A stretch of DNA of 64,000 nucleotides from Verrucomicrobiota bacterium (lineage in GTDB: Bacteria > Verrucomicrobiota > Kiritimatiellia > CAJWTS01). A program made the position numbers and the translations under genes. The stretch lies in NCBI GenBank assembly GCA_027623315.1, contig JAQBYD010000004.1, positions 1 to 64,000 of the forward strand. The letters run 5' to 3'. Below, one piece after another: positions 37,766 through 45,960 of the stretch. Below the pieces are notes generated by a model. The model worked only from the letters and a program-made list of their open reading frames with translations, was not told the origin of the DNA and ran no database searches. The first letter of the stretch is position 1, and each line of letters starts with the position of its first letter.

Positions 37766-38622
37766 GTGACGGACGACTCCCCGGTGTGCCGGTCCAGAAA
37801 GGCGAAGCTCTCACGCACGAAGGAGTCGGCGTCGGGACAGACGTTGTGGAACATGCCCCGACTGTGCGCGAATTGCTCGTTGGCGGAGTTATACGTCTCG
37901 AGAATCAGGTATCCGTTGTACCCGCTGCTGCGTAGCTCCGAGAAGAGCGCGTCCCATGGCACGAGGCCTCCGCCGGGTGCCCCGCGGTCGCTTTCACAGC
38001 AATGGACGGCATAGAGACGGTCAGCATAGGTCCTGACCGCGGCGGCGAAGTCGCGAATCTCGGTGACGAGATGATACGTATCCATTACCGCCACCAGATT
38101 GTCGTGATCAGCGAGCCGGATCAGCGCCATGATCTGCGCAGGCGTATTCGCGATGTGGCTGCGAAAGTGACTCACGGCTTCGAGGCCAATGCGCACGCCG
38201 TGCTGCTCTCCATACTCAGCCAGCTTGTGCAGTCCCTCGGCCGTGCGCTCGTATTCGTCACGTGGCGCGATGCGCCGCTGGATCACGCCGATGTGGCCGT
38301 AGAGGCAGCCATAGTATGCCTTGGCTCCTGCCTCGGCCGAGACATTGACCTGCCGCTTGTGCCATTCCAGTCCGCGCTGCCGAGAGAGCGGGGCATCGGC
38401 GGACAGATCGCAATCCAGCGGCCAGTGCCCGCCGGGCCCAGTCATTACGGCCAGTTCGAGCGACTCGGCGTGCCGGCGCGTTCGTTCGGGGTCGAAGACT
38501 ACATCGTCCCCGACGACGATTTCGATCGCGCCGGCACCAAGCGCCTTGACCGAATCCATGACATGCAAGCGGTCGTCCGCCCATGTTTCGGAGTAAACGT
38601 AGCAGTGGACGCCGTAAGTCAT
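37762..38622 (-). CDS. Sugar phosphate isomerase/epimerase-like TIM-barrel protein
   Basis: 286 residues of the xylose-isomerase-like TIM-barrel superfamily (AP_endonuc_2). Metal-ligand positions are suggested by GLEAVSHF, VMDTYHLV, VHCCESDRG and LILETYNS. Members isomerise or epimerise ketoses or act on myo-inositol derivatives; the specific reaction cannot be told. Its stop overlaps the GmhB-like start by 4 bases, implying coupled translation and perhaps a shared sugar pathway. Confidence 0.78.
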   Translation of the reverse strand: MTYGVHCYVYSETWADDRLHVMDSVKALGAGAIEIVVGDDVVFDPERTRRHAESLELAVMTGPGGHWPLDCDLSADAPLSRQRGLEWHKRQVNVSAEAGAKAYYGCLYGHIGVIQRRIAPRDEYERTAEGLHKLAEYGEQHGVRIGLEAVSHFRSHIANTPAQIMALIRLADHDNLVAVMDTYHLVTEIRDFAAAVRTYADRLYAVHCCESDRGAPGGGLVPWDALFSELRSSGYNGYLILETYNSANEQFAHSRGMFHNVCPDADSFVRESFAFLDRHTGESSVT

Positions 38623-38655
38623 GACCCCAATCCCTAAATAGACTCATCCATAATC

Positions 38656-40218
38656 GTGTCGGCACGCTTATTGCTCATGCAACTGTGCAGGAAGGACGGC
38701 CTGAGACATGCCACTTGGGAGATGAGTTTGGCGCATTCTATTTACGGAGACAAGCAGGAGTTCGGGCTTCAGCGAACCGACCTCTTGCGTGGTTGCGAAA
38801 CCTCTTTGAGCGATCTGAGGCGCGATGGCCAGCAGTTCCTTGCGCGGCAGTCTGCTCTAGAGAGGGAACTCACGGCCTTGCGATCGTTTCCGGCTGCGCT
38901 TTTCACGTGCCTGTCTGCCGAGAAGCGCGCACGTCGCACCGCGCTCGAGGAGGAGTTGCACCGCCTGGCCCGCAAAGCTGACAGGACGAATCGCGAGATT
39001 CGCAAGGTCAAAGGCCGGATGCACGAGTTGCAATCCGAAATCAAGGACAATAGCCCGCGTGTGCTGTGCGCGGCCGCCCGCAAAAGCCTCAAGCTTGCGC
39101 CGGGGCGGTTCCAGGGACTGCGTGAAGATCGTCGATTCTTCGGGCACAGCCTGACGGAGGCCTACCCGGTCAACCTCGACGTGGATTACCTCGGACACTC
39201 GGGGGACGTCGATGGTGTCTTTCGTGCCTTGCGGCGCCGGATCGCCGAGGCCGACGGCAATTCTGGTGCGAATCGCGAGTCGCTCCGGCGTCACGTGGAG
39301 CATGCGGGTGCGAGCGCGGACCTGGGCGAACTCATTGCAGCCGCACGTAATCATCTCGCGGTCAGTCGGTCCTGTGTCGAAGATCAACGACGGTTGGAAT
39401 CCGCCCTTGAAGCGTTTGTGATGCGGGACTTGCTGGTGTGGGAAACGCCCGATCTCGTGGCCGGCGCATCGGTCCTCCTGTCGCAGAATCTATTCCACGC
39501 GCTGAACGACTTTGCGCAGCGCGGCGGTCTCGAACTGCAGGTTCAGACCGTGAACATCCCGCACGAGCTGGCATGGACAAGCATTCGGACCGTACGGGTT
39601 GAGTCTCGTTACGCGATTCGCGAGAAGATTCTTGGCCAGATGGTTGACTGTGATGTCATCGAGTATACGGCCCACGATTCATCGGGGGGGAGAGGCGGCG
39701 CAATCTATGACGCGAATCTTCGAGCGATCTACATCAACTGCGCCGAGTTCAGCCGCGGGAGCGGAGATTCGATGCACGACCAACTCCTGGCGGCGGAATA
39801 CGGATTCCTGCCTGCGTCGGAGCTCGAATCCCAGCTTCGTCGTTCCGAGTTTGTCGGTGGGGCGATCGACGCCGTACTCCAGGACGCCTGTGCGCCGCAC
39901 GAGTCCCTCGCGTCGGCACTGCCGGCCCGCCTGTGCCGGATTCTCGCATCCCTGATTATGAGCCCGTTGACCAAGTACGAGATCGCTCGACTGGACGACC
40001 TGCTGCACGGAAGCGTTCTGGACGAGCTGGCGGCGTTCTGGCTGCGCGCGGCATACAGCGGACGCCTCGGTTATGCTTTAGCTTTCGGGGATCTGACGAG
40101 GCACGATTTCCCCGAGCTTGTGGCCGCGTCCAAGGAGTTGCTGACACGCGTTCTCGATGCGTGGCATGTGGACGGGCATGGCTCCTTATACAAGGAGCTT
40201 CGTCACCTCGCGGCGTAG
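38656..40218 (+). CDS. Large uncharacterised protein with N-terminal coiled coil
   Basis: Up to 520 residues. Roughly residues 45-135 are strongly charged heptad-like helix (EKRARRTALEEELHRLARKA, then DRTNREIRKVKGRM), a likely coiled coil. The remainder looks globular and mixed alpha/beta, with no signal peptide or membrane helix. The GTG at 38656 has no clear ribosome site; ATG codons at 38677 and within GDWEM-like codons near 38719 are alternatives. I recognise no family and no catalytic motif. It diverges from the isomerase gene and precedes the class II aldolase. Confidence 0.65.
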   Translation: MSARLLLMQLCRKDGLRHATWEMSLAHSIYGDKQEFGLQRTDLLRGCETSLSDLRRDGQQFLARQSALERELTALRSFPAALFTCLSAEKRARRTALEEELHRLARKADRTNREIRKVKGRMHELQSEIKDNSPRVLCAAARKSLKLAPGRFQGLREDRRFFGHSLTEAYPVNLDVDYLGHSGDVDGVFRALRRRIAEADGNSGANRESLRRHVEHAGASADLGELIAAARNHLAVSRSCVEDQRRLESALEAFVMRDLLVWETPDLVAGASVLLSQNLFHALNDFAQRGGLELQVQTVNIPHELAWTSIRTVRVESRYAIREKILGQMVDCDVIEYTAHDSSGGRGGAIYDANLRAIYINCAEFSRGSGDSMHDQLLAAEYGFLPASELESQLRRSEFVGGAIDAVLQDACAPHESLASALPARLCRILASLIMSPLTKYEIARLDDLLHGSVLDELAAFWLRAAYSGRLGYALAFGDLTRHDFPELVAASKELLTRVLDAWHVDGHGSLYKELRHLAA

Positions 40219-40397
40219 CCGCACAGGCGGCGATGTTTTTCGTGGGCGGGTTGCAAACCCGCCTTCCGGAGTTGGACGATTGGGGCCGCACTCCAGAGGC
40301 ATCTCCCCGGACTCTTGTTTTGGAAGCAATTCGTTCTCGCGATGCGCTGCTCGTCTACGGTACTAATGGGGCTTTGGCGGGAATAGGGAAACTCAGA

Positions 40398-41456
40398 ATG
40401 GATTTGAATACGATTATTGAACTGTCGCATGAATTCGGCGGGACGGACTATGTTAAGGGAGGTGGCGGGAACACCTCTGCGAAGGACGAGTCCGTCGTTT
40501 GGGTGAAACCATCAGGTACGACCTTGAAGGGGTTAACGCGAGACCGTCTGGTCGGCGTGTCTCGACCCGCGGTGGAGAAGCTCTTCGAAACCGAAACGCC
40601 CCGTGATGGGGCCGCACGCGAGGAGATGGTGCGGGACCTGATGGCGCGCGCCGTCGTGGAAGGGGCCGGGCGCCCGTCGGTTGAGGCGCCTCTGCATCAC
40701 GTGTTTGACGCCACCTACGTCGTGCATACGCACGCGATCCTGGTGAACGGCATGACCTGCGCCAGGAACGGCGCGCAAGCCTGCGCCGAGCTTTTTCCGG
40801 ACGCCTTGTGGGCCGAGTACATTGACCCCGGCTATACGCTCTGCATGGAAATTCGCAAGCGCATCGACGCGTACCGCGCGGAGCATGGCCGGCAGCCGTC
40901 GTCGTTGATCCTCGAGAATCACGGCATCTTCGTGGCAGCGGATACGGCGCAGGAGATTCGTGAGATCTACGGGAAGACCCTGGGACGTCTGAAGGAGGTC
41001 TGTACCCAGGCGGGGTGTTCGGCCGAACTCTCGCTTGGCAAAGCGGCGACGTCGCCGCAGACAGAGGCCCGCATCCGGGAGTGTTTCGGCGACGATGCCG
41101 CCTTTCTAAGTTCCAGCGGATGGTTCCCCTGCGTTGCCGGTCCGATCAATCCGGATCAGCTCCTATATACAAGGGCCTCTCCGTTTACGGATGAGATTAG
41201 CGTGGAGAATGCGGATCGATACCGCGCTGAGCGCGGCTATGCCCCCAAGGTGGTCGTCGCGGACGATCGCGTGTATGGCGTCGGGACATCCCAGAAGAAT
41301 GCCGACCTGGCACTTGCGATGGCGCAGGACGCGGCACAGATCGCGCAGCTCGCCGACGCGTTCGGCGGGATCCAGTTCATGAGTGACCGGGCCCGTGATT
41401 TCATCGAGAGCTGGGAAGTCGAGCACTACCGCGAAAAGGTGATCGGCGAGAACTAG
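40398..41456 (+). CDS. Class II aldolase/adducin-family protein
   Basis: 352 residues from the ATG at 40398 (MDLNTIIELSHEFGG); the longer open frame overlaps the preceding gene and is not protein-like. The aldolase features are GGGGNTSAKDESVVWVKPSG near the N-terminus, the zinc-binding VVHTHAILVNG and ENHGIFVA. Family members cleave sugar-phosphate aldols such as fuculose- or rhamnulose-1-phosphate. The last 120 residues are an extension beyond the usual 220-residue domain. The substrate is unassigned. Confidence 0.82.
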   Translation: MDLNTIIELSHEFGGTDYVKGGGGNTSAKDESVVWVKPSGTTLKGLTRDRLVGVSRPAVEKLFETETPRDGAAREEMVRDLMARAVVEGAGRPSVEAPLHHVFDATYVVHTHAILVNGMTCARNGAQACAELFPDALWAEYIDPGYTLCMEIRKRIDAYRAEHGRQPSSLILENHGIFVAADTAQEIREIYGKTLGRLKEVCTQAGCSAELSLGKAATSPQTEARIRECFGDDAAFLSSSGWFPCVAGPINPDQLLYTRASPFTDEISVENADRYRAERGYAPKVVVADDRVYGVGTSQKNADLALAMAQDAAQIAQLADAFGGIQFMSDRARDFIESWEVEHYREKVIGEN

Positions 41457-42029
41457 GCGCCAGCATGCTTCGGAGTGCGGCGGCCTGCGGTGCCCTCCGA
41501 AGCAAGCGCAGCGCGAAGGATGGGACGCCGCTCTGTGTTTACGGATAGCGCCCAGTCCCGCGACATGAGAGCGCTGCCGGGTCAGCGCACTCCAGAGCGC
41601 TTCGCGCGGGACTTCATTCTATAGCGGCATTCCACCCCGGCCCCCAATCGTCCTGTCGAGTAATCGTCCTGTCTCGCCCTCTGATCATTTTCCCCAGAGT
41701 CATTTTGCCAAGTTTCGAGGGCCCGCGCGGTCGACAAAGCCTGCGGCGAAGCCTGCGATCACGTGACCACGTCGGCACGTGGTACGTGACTTCACCTGGC
41801 AAAGAAGGGTTACATTCATCATTCCCGAGTTCGCTCAATCTGGGTTCTTAGTCTAACCCTCCCTTGGGGCGCCCTTTACGACTTTCCATGGGCGCCTCAT
41901 CCCGGCGACCACGCCTAAAAATCGTGCGACGGCACGAATCGACTAATTTTTCTTCATTTATTGCCAATATTTCTGTTGACCATGGTGGGGAGATGTGGTG
42001 GATTATCCCATGTTGTGGCAAGCAAGGAC
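41457..42029. other. Non-coding stretch ahead of the dcw cluster
   Basis: About 570 bases without a convincing gene. It contains two copies of AATCGTCCTGTC (41646-41657 and 41662-41673), a degenerate copy of the ATTTTGCC motif (41684-41709) and, just before mraZ, an AT-rich stretch likely to hold the cluster's promoter. Two TGGNG words 10 bases apart at 41986-42000 recall the spacing of MraZ-binding repeats. Confidence 0.5.
41986..42000 (+). promoter_or_regulatory. Possible MraZ-binding repeats
   Basis: TGGGG at 41986-41990 and TGGTG at 41996-42000 are spaced by 10 bases, like the TGGGN repeats bound by MraZ upstream of mraZ in other bacteria. Only one copy matches the core exactly. Confidence 0.3.
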
Positions 42030-42494
42030 ATGTCTACCCCAGAGCGCGATGGCTCGCCGAAGTTTGTCCATCACTTCGTGCACGCCCTTGACGCCAAGAA
42101 GCGCGTCACGATTCCGGCAGAGTTTCGTGAGCGGGTTCCCGAGACCAACGGGCTCTACATGTTGCCCGGGGTGCCGGAGCGATGCCTCTATCTCTATGCG
42201 CCGCGCGAGTTCGATATCCGGCTCAAGAAGCTTCAGCGCGACGCGCGCGGCGACCGCAAGGTCCGCCGCTTCCTGGCAAAGCTTGGGGCCTGGACCGATT
42301 TTGCAGCATGGGATGGGCAGGGGCGCATTCGCATCAAGGACAACCTGCTCGACTACGCGGGCATCAAGGACCACGCGATGCTGATAGGCGCATTCGAAAT
42401 GATCGAAGTGTGGGCTCCAGAATCCTGGGAGGCCACCAACCCGATGGACGACAAGGAGTTGAGAGAAGCGGCCGAGTACGCGGGCTTCTTTTAG
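42030..42494 (+). CDS. mraZ: Transcriptional regulator MraZ
   Basis: The 154-residue product has two AbrB-like MraZ repeats, HALDAKKRVTIPAEFRE and WDGQGRIRIKDNLLDYAG, which form the DNA-binding ring. The start at 42030 (MSTPERDG) is taken because AAGGAC precedes it and the longer frame is not conserved-looking. MraZ regulates the division and cell-wall cluster from its first position, as here. Confidence 0.93.
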   Translation: MSTPERDGSPKFVHHFVHALDAKKRVTIPAEFRERVPETNGLYMLPGVPERCLYLYAPREFDIRLKKLQRDARGDRKVRRFLAKLGAWTDFAAWDGQGRIRIKDNLLDYAGIKDHAMLIGAFEMIEVWAPESWEATNPMDDKELREAAEYAGFF

Positions 42495-42507
42495 GCTGAG
42501 ACTTTTT

Positions 42508-43425
42508 ATGCATCGCCCGGTGATGCTTCAGGAACTGCTCAACGAGCTGAACGTTGAAACGAGAAAGGTATTTATCGATGGAACGGCGGGACACGGCGGA
42601 CACGCAAGAGGGATCCTCGAGCGCAGCCCGGGTGTACGGATGCTCCTGGTAGATCAAGATGATGACGCACTGGAAATTGCGCGAGTCGCACTGCAGCCCT
42701 GGGCATCGCAGTGTGTCTTCGTGCGTTCGAACTTCGCGGAGTTGGAACGTGTGGCGCACGAGCACGGGTTCAAGGATGCCGACGCGGTACTGCTCGACCT
42801 TGGAGTCTCCTCGGGGCAACTCGATCAGCCGGAACGAGGATTCAGTTTCATGAGTGACGGACCCCTGGATATGCGGATGGACCGGCGTGCAGCGCGGACG
42901 GCCGCGGACGTGGTCAACACGTTCGACCGAAGCGAATTGGTCGAGATCATGCGCTCGCTTGGTGAGGAGCGTGCGGCTGGACGGGTCGCGAGCGCTATTG
43001 TCCGCGAGCGCGAGAAAGAACCGATTGAGACCACGGGGCGACTGGCCGACATCGTCGCTCGCGCCAAGGGCGGACGACGAAGTCGAATTCATCCGGCGAC
43101 GCAGGCTTTCCAGGCCATCCGTATGACGGTGAATCGGGAATTGGAGAGCCTGGAGAGCGGACTTGATGCGTCGCTGAACGTTTTGAAGCCGGGCGGAGTC
43201 ATTTCAATAATCTCGTTTCACAGCCTGGAAGACCGCATGGCGAAGCATTTTCTGCGCGATCATGAGGGCCGCTGGGAGTCGCAGCCCGAGGGCGGCCGAA
43301 CCTGGCGCGGCGCGACTCCGGCCGTTCGACGATTGAACCGGCGGCCCTTGCGCGCCGCCGAAGAGGAAGTGGCAGACAACCCGCGGGCCCGGTCCGCAAA
43401 GCTGAGGATGGCCGAACGAATATGA
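42508..43425 (+). CDS. rsmH: 16S rRNA (cytosine-1402-N4) methyltransferase
   Basis: RsmH (MraW) methylates C1402 of 16S rRNA. The 305-residue protein starts MHRPVMLQELLNEL and shows the SAM-binding FIDGTAGHGGHARGIL, DAVLLDLGVSSGQLDQPERGF, and C-terminal ISFHSLEDRMAKHF. Second gene of the dcw cluster, 13 bases after mraZ. Its stop overlaps the next ORF by 4 bases. Confidence 0.96.
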   Translation: MHRPVMLQELLNELNVETRKVFIDGTAGHGGHARGILERSPGVRMLLVDQDDDALEIARVALQPWASQCVFVRSNFAELERVAHEHGFKDADAVLLDLGVSSGQLDQPERGFSFMSDGPLDMRMDRRAARTAADVVNTFDRSELVEIMRSLGEERAAGRVASAIVREREKEPIETTGRLADIVARAKGGRRSRIHPATQAFQAIRMTVNRELESLESGLDASLNVLKPGGVISIISFHSLEDRMAKHFLRDHEGRWESQPEGGRTWRGATPAVRRLNRRPLRAAEEEVADNPRARSAKLRMAERI

Positions 43426-43610
43426 ACTACCAGGTCATAAATCGAGAAAATACGATGATCGCGACAGGGCGGGATCTGTCGGGGGAGATTCGCATGAAAA
43501 TCCGGTCCGGTATTGTCGGCCCCGGTAGCAGGCCACCCGTCGTGCGCGTGAAGCGCGCAACGCCGGAATGTGTGAAGTACATGGATCTCTTCAAGTACAG
43601 CATGAATTGA
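43422..43610 (+). CDS. 62-residue ORF coupled between rsmH and ftsL
   Basis: The ATG overlaps the rsmH stop (ATGA) and its own TGA overlaps the first ATG of the ftsL-like gene (TGATG), so both junctions look like translational coupling. The peptide is basic (several Lys/Arg, e.g. PPVVRVKRATPECVKYMDLF), with no signal or membrane segment. I know of no standard dcw gene here. It may be a real small protein or a coupling device. Confidence 0.55.
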   Translation: MNYQVINRENTMIATGRDLSGEIRMKIRSGIVGPGSRPPVVRVKRATPECVKYMDLFKYSMN

Positions 43611-44023
43611 TGGATTCGTGGGAAGTGGGACTAGCAATGGCACGGCGTAAGACTCGAAAGCGCAATACGAAGATGGACTCCTCGTACCTCTTGCCGCCAC
43701 CGGCGCTTGCCGTGGTGATCCTGGCCTCGATTATGGCGCTGGCGTACATCTCTGTAGGGGAGCGCTGTGAAGATCTCGGACGCGAGGTCTCCCGGCTTGA
43801 GCGTGATCTTGATGCCAAGCGCAAGGTGCTTGGCAACGAGCAAAGCAAGTGGCAGCGACTCAAATCGAAGCCACAGGTAGAGTTGGCACTCAAGGCCTTT
43901 GGTCTTGAGATGGATTGGCCGCAGCAGAACCAGGTCTTGTACCTGGTGCGGCGGCCGTGGGGGCAGGCGGGCCAATTGGCCACTGCCAATCAGAGCGCGA
44001 CATGGGGACAGGTCGCAAATTGA
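43610..44023 (+). CDS. ftsL: FtsL-like septal protein
   Basis: 137 residues from the coupled ATG at 43610, or 128 from the ATG at 43637 (MARRKTRKRN). A basic N-terminus is followed by one transmembrane helix (ALAVVILASIMALAYI) and a coiled-coil stretch (CEDLGREVSRLERDLDAKRK), the layout of FtsL, which with FtsB/FtsQ activates FtsW-FtsI. Assignment rests on topology and its place between rsmH and ftsI, since FtsL sequences diverge. Which start is used is unsure. Confidence 0.72.
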   Translation: MDSWEVGLAMARRKTRKRNTKMDSSYLLPPPALAVVILASIMALAYISVGERCEDLGREVSRLERDLDAKRKVLGNEQSKWQRLKSKPQVELALKAFGLEMDWPQQNQVLYLVRRPWGQAGQLATANQSATWGQVAN

Positions 44024-44038
44024 GAAATCCCATGAGTC

Positions 44039-44092
44039 CTGAACCCTCACCAGGTTCCTCTCTCCGCTTCGGCGGCGAGAGGGGTGAGGGGG
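44039..44092 (+). repeat. Nested hairpin between ftsL and ftsI
   Basis: CCCTCACC and GGTGAGGG enclose a second stem built on CCTCTC/GAGAGG around CCGCTTCGGCGG. It has no T tract, so it might tune read-through or mRNA processing inside the cluster. Confidence 0.45.
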
Positions 44093-44111
44093 CAGGCCCT
44101 GGGGAGGCAGC

Positions 44112-45842
44112 ATGACAGAAGAGCAACCCGTATCGGCGTGGCGATGCTATTCGGTCACCGGATCGATGCTCCTGGTCATGATCGGCCTGTCTGTGCGACT
44201 TGCGCACTTCCATTTCTGGGTCCCAGATGCGAATAGGCAGGAACTGCGGAGTCACCGCACCGTGGTGCGTCACGCCCTCGTCCGTCGCGGTGCGATCCGG
44301 GATCGAAACGGCGCTCGCAACATCCTCGCGATGGACATCAACGTGAAGGATGTCTGCGCGGACCCCTACATTATTCACAAACGCAGCGCGGTGCACGACG
44401 TCTCGATGATGCTGGGAGGTATCCTGGAGATCGAACCGAGCACAATCCTGGAGTGCCTCGACGATCCTTCGCGGCGCTTCGCCTACGTTCGCCGATTCGT
44501 CGATGAACGCGTCGCTAATCGCGTCGGAGCGTTTGGCTTTGAGGGCATTTTCTTCCAGGAAGCTTCCGTCCGGCGCTATCCGCAGGACTCCTTGATGTGT
44601 CATGTGCTGGGCTTCGCGAATTACGCCGGCTATGGCGGCGCCGGCGTTGAGTTGTCCATGGATCGTTACCTGCGTGGAAGTCCGGGCGAGATCGTGACGG
44701 AGGTCGATGGTCTGCGCCATGACCGGTATCTGCGCCGGACCATGGCGGTTCCGGCCCGAGACGGGGCACACGTCGAGTTGACGCTTGACCAGACCATCCA
44801 GTACTTCACGGAAGAGGCGTTGGGCAATGCGGTCAAAGCACATTTCGCGCGTGCCGGCTGCGCCATCGTGATGCGCGTGCAAACGGGCGAGATCCTGGCG
44901 ATGGCCAGCTATCCGGCTTTCAATCTGAACGAGTTCACCACGGCGGACCCGAATGCCATGTTGAATCGCGCGATCGCCTCGGTCTATGAACCAGGATCTA
45001 CGATGAAGGCGCTTGTCATTGCGGCGGCGATGAACGAAGGCCTCGTCAGTGATACAACACCTATCGATTGTGAAGACGGGGCCTGGTCGCACCATGGGCG
45101 CATCCTGCGCGATCATGGACATCGCTACGGTACGATTCCCGTAGCGGACGTGTTGCGGAAGTCGAGCAATATTGGCGCCGCGAAAATATCGCTCATGCTC
45201 GGCCCGCAAAAATTCTACGACTACACGCGCCAGTTTGGCCTTGGCAAGTCCCTGAAATTGGATCTTCCGGGAGAGGAAGCCGGGATCCTGCATCACGTCG
45301 ACCGTTGGACGGGCATCAGTTGCAGCCGAATCGCCATCGGGCAGGGCGTTGCCGTGACCCCTCTGCAGATGTTGAGCATCTACAACACGATTGCCAATGA
45401 AGGCAGAATGATGAAACCGCGTGTTGTGCGGCGTGTCCTCGGCAGAGAGGGTAACGTAGTGCTTGAGAACAAAGCCGAGGTGCTCGCGACGCCCATCAAC
45501 CCACATGTTTCGCACACGATGTGGGAATTGCTCGCGCGCGCGACCGAAGAAGGCGGCACCGGCAAGCGGGCCAGGATCGACGGCATGCGTGTGGCCGGCA
45601 AGACCGGCACGGCACAGAAACCGGAGAACGGCGGATACTCCGACACCAACTACATGGCATCTTTCGTGGGCTTTGTTCCGGCCGAGAGTCCGGAACTGAG
45701 TCTAATCGTGGTGATCGACGAGCCGCAACCGCGTCACAGCGGTGGGTACGTCGCTGCACCTGTTTTCAAGCTTATTGCGGAGCAGGCAATCCGGTACCTC
45801 CACCTCCCTGCCAGCCCCTACCAGGTTGTCTCCCGCATGTAG
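44112..45842 (+). CDS. ftsI: Septal peptidoglycan transpeptidase (class B PBP)
   Basis: A 576-residue class B penicillin-binding protein for septal cross-linking. One N-terminal membrane anchor (VTGSMLLVMIGLSVRLAHF) precedes the dimerisation region (RGAIRDRNG) and the transpeptidase domain with SxxK (YEPGSTMK), SxN (KSSNIG) and KTGT (GKTGTAQKPENGGY). No PASTA domains. GGGGAGG precedes the ATG. Place between ftsL and murE supports FtsI rather than an elongation PBP2. Confidence 0.94.
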   Translation: MTEEQPVSAWRCYSVTGSMLLVMIGLSVRLAHFHFWVPDANRQELRSHRTVVRHALVRRGAIRDRNGARNILAMDINVKDVCADPYIIHKRSAVHDVSMMLGGILEIEPSTILECLDDPSRRFAYVRRFVDERVANRVGAFGFEGIFFQEASVRRYPQDSLMCHVLGFANYAGYGGAGVELSMDRYLRGSPGEIVTEVDGLRHDRYLRRTMAVPARDGAHVELTLDQTIQYFTEEALGNAVKAHFARAGCAIVMRVQTGEILAMASYPAFNLNEFTTADPNAMLNRAIASVYEPGSTMKALVIAAAMNEGLVSDTTPIDCEDGAWSHHGRILRDHGHRYGTIPVADVLRKSSNIGAAKISLMLGPQKFYDYTRQFGLGKSLKLDLPGEEAGILHHVDRWTGISCSRIAIGQGVAVTPLQMLSIYNTIANEGRMMKPRVVRRVLGREGNVVLENKAEVLATPINPHVSHTMWELLARATEEGGTGKRARIDGMRVAGKTGTAQKPENGGYSDTNYMASFVGFVPAESPELSLIVVIDEPQPRHSGGYVAAPVFKLIAEQAIRYLHLPASPYQVVSRM

Positions 45843-45960
45843 CGGCGTGTGTGCAAACGCACGCCGTAATACCTGCGGCCGACCATGGTCTGCGCCCGTG
45901 CGCCCTCACGGCCGGACCTGGCGGTCGCGCTCTTTTTTTAAGGTTAGGAGGAGGCCGGCG

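Noticed and set aside
39933-40397. N-terminal extension of the aldolase frame
   Set aside because: It overlaps the upstream gene in another frame, is Arg-rich and unlike class II aldolases; the ATG at 40398 fits the family start.
43890-45515. 541-codon minus-strand frame opposite ftsI
   Set aside because: ftsI shows all three transpeptidase motifs in the sense frame, so this long antisense frame is a by-product of codon bias.
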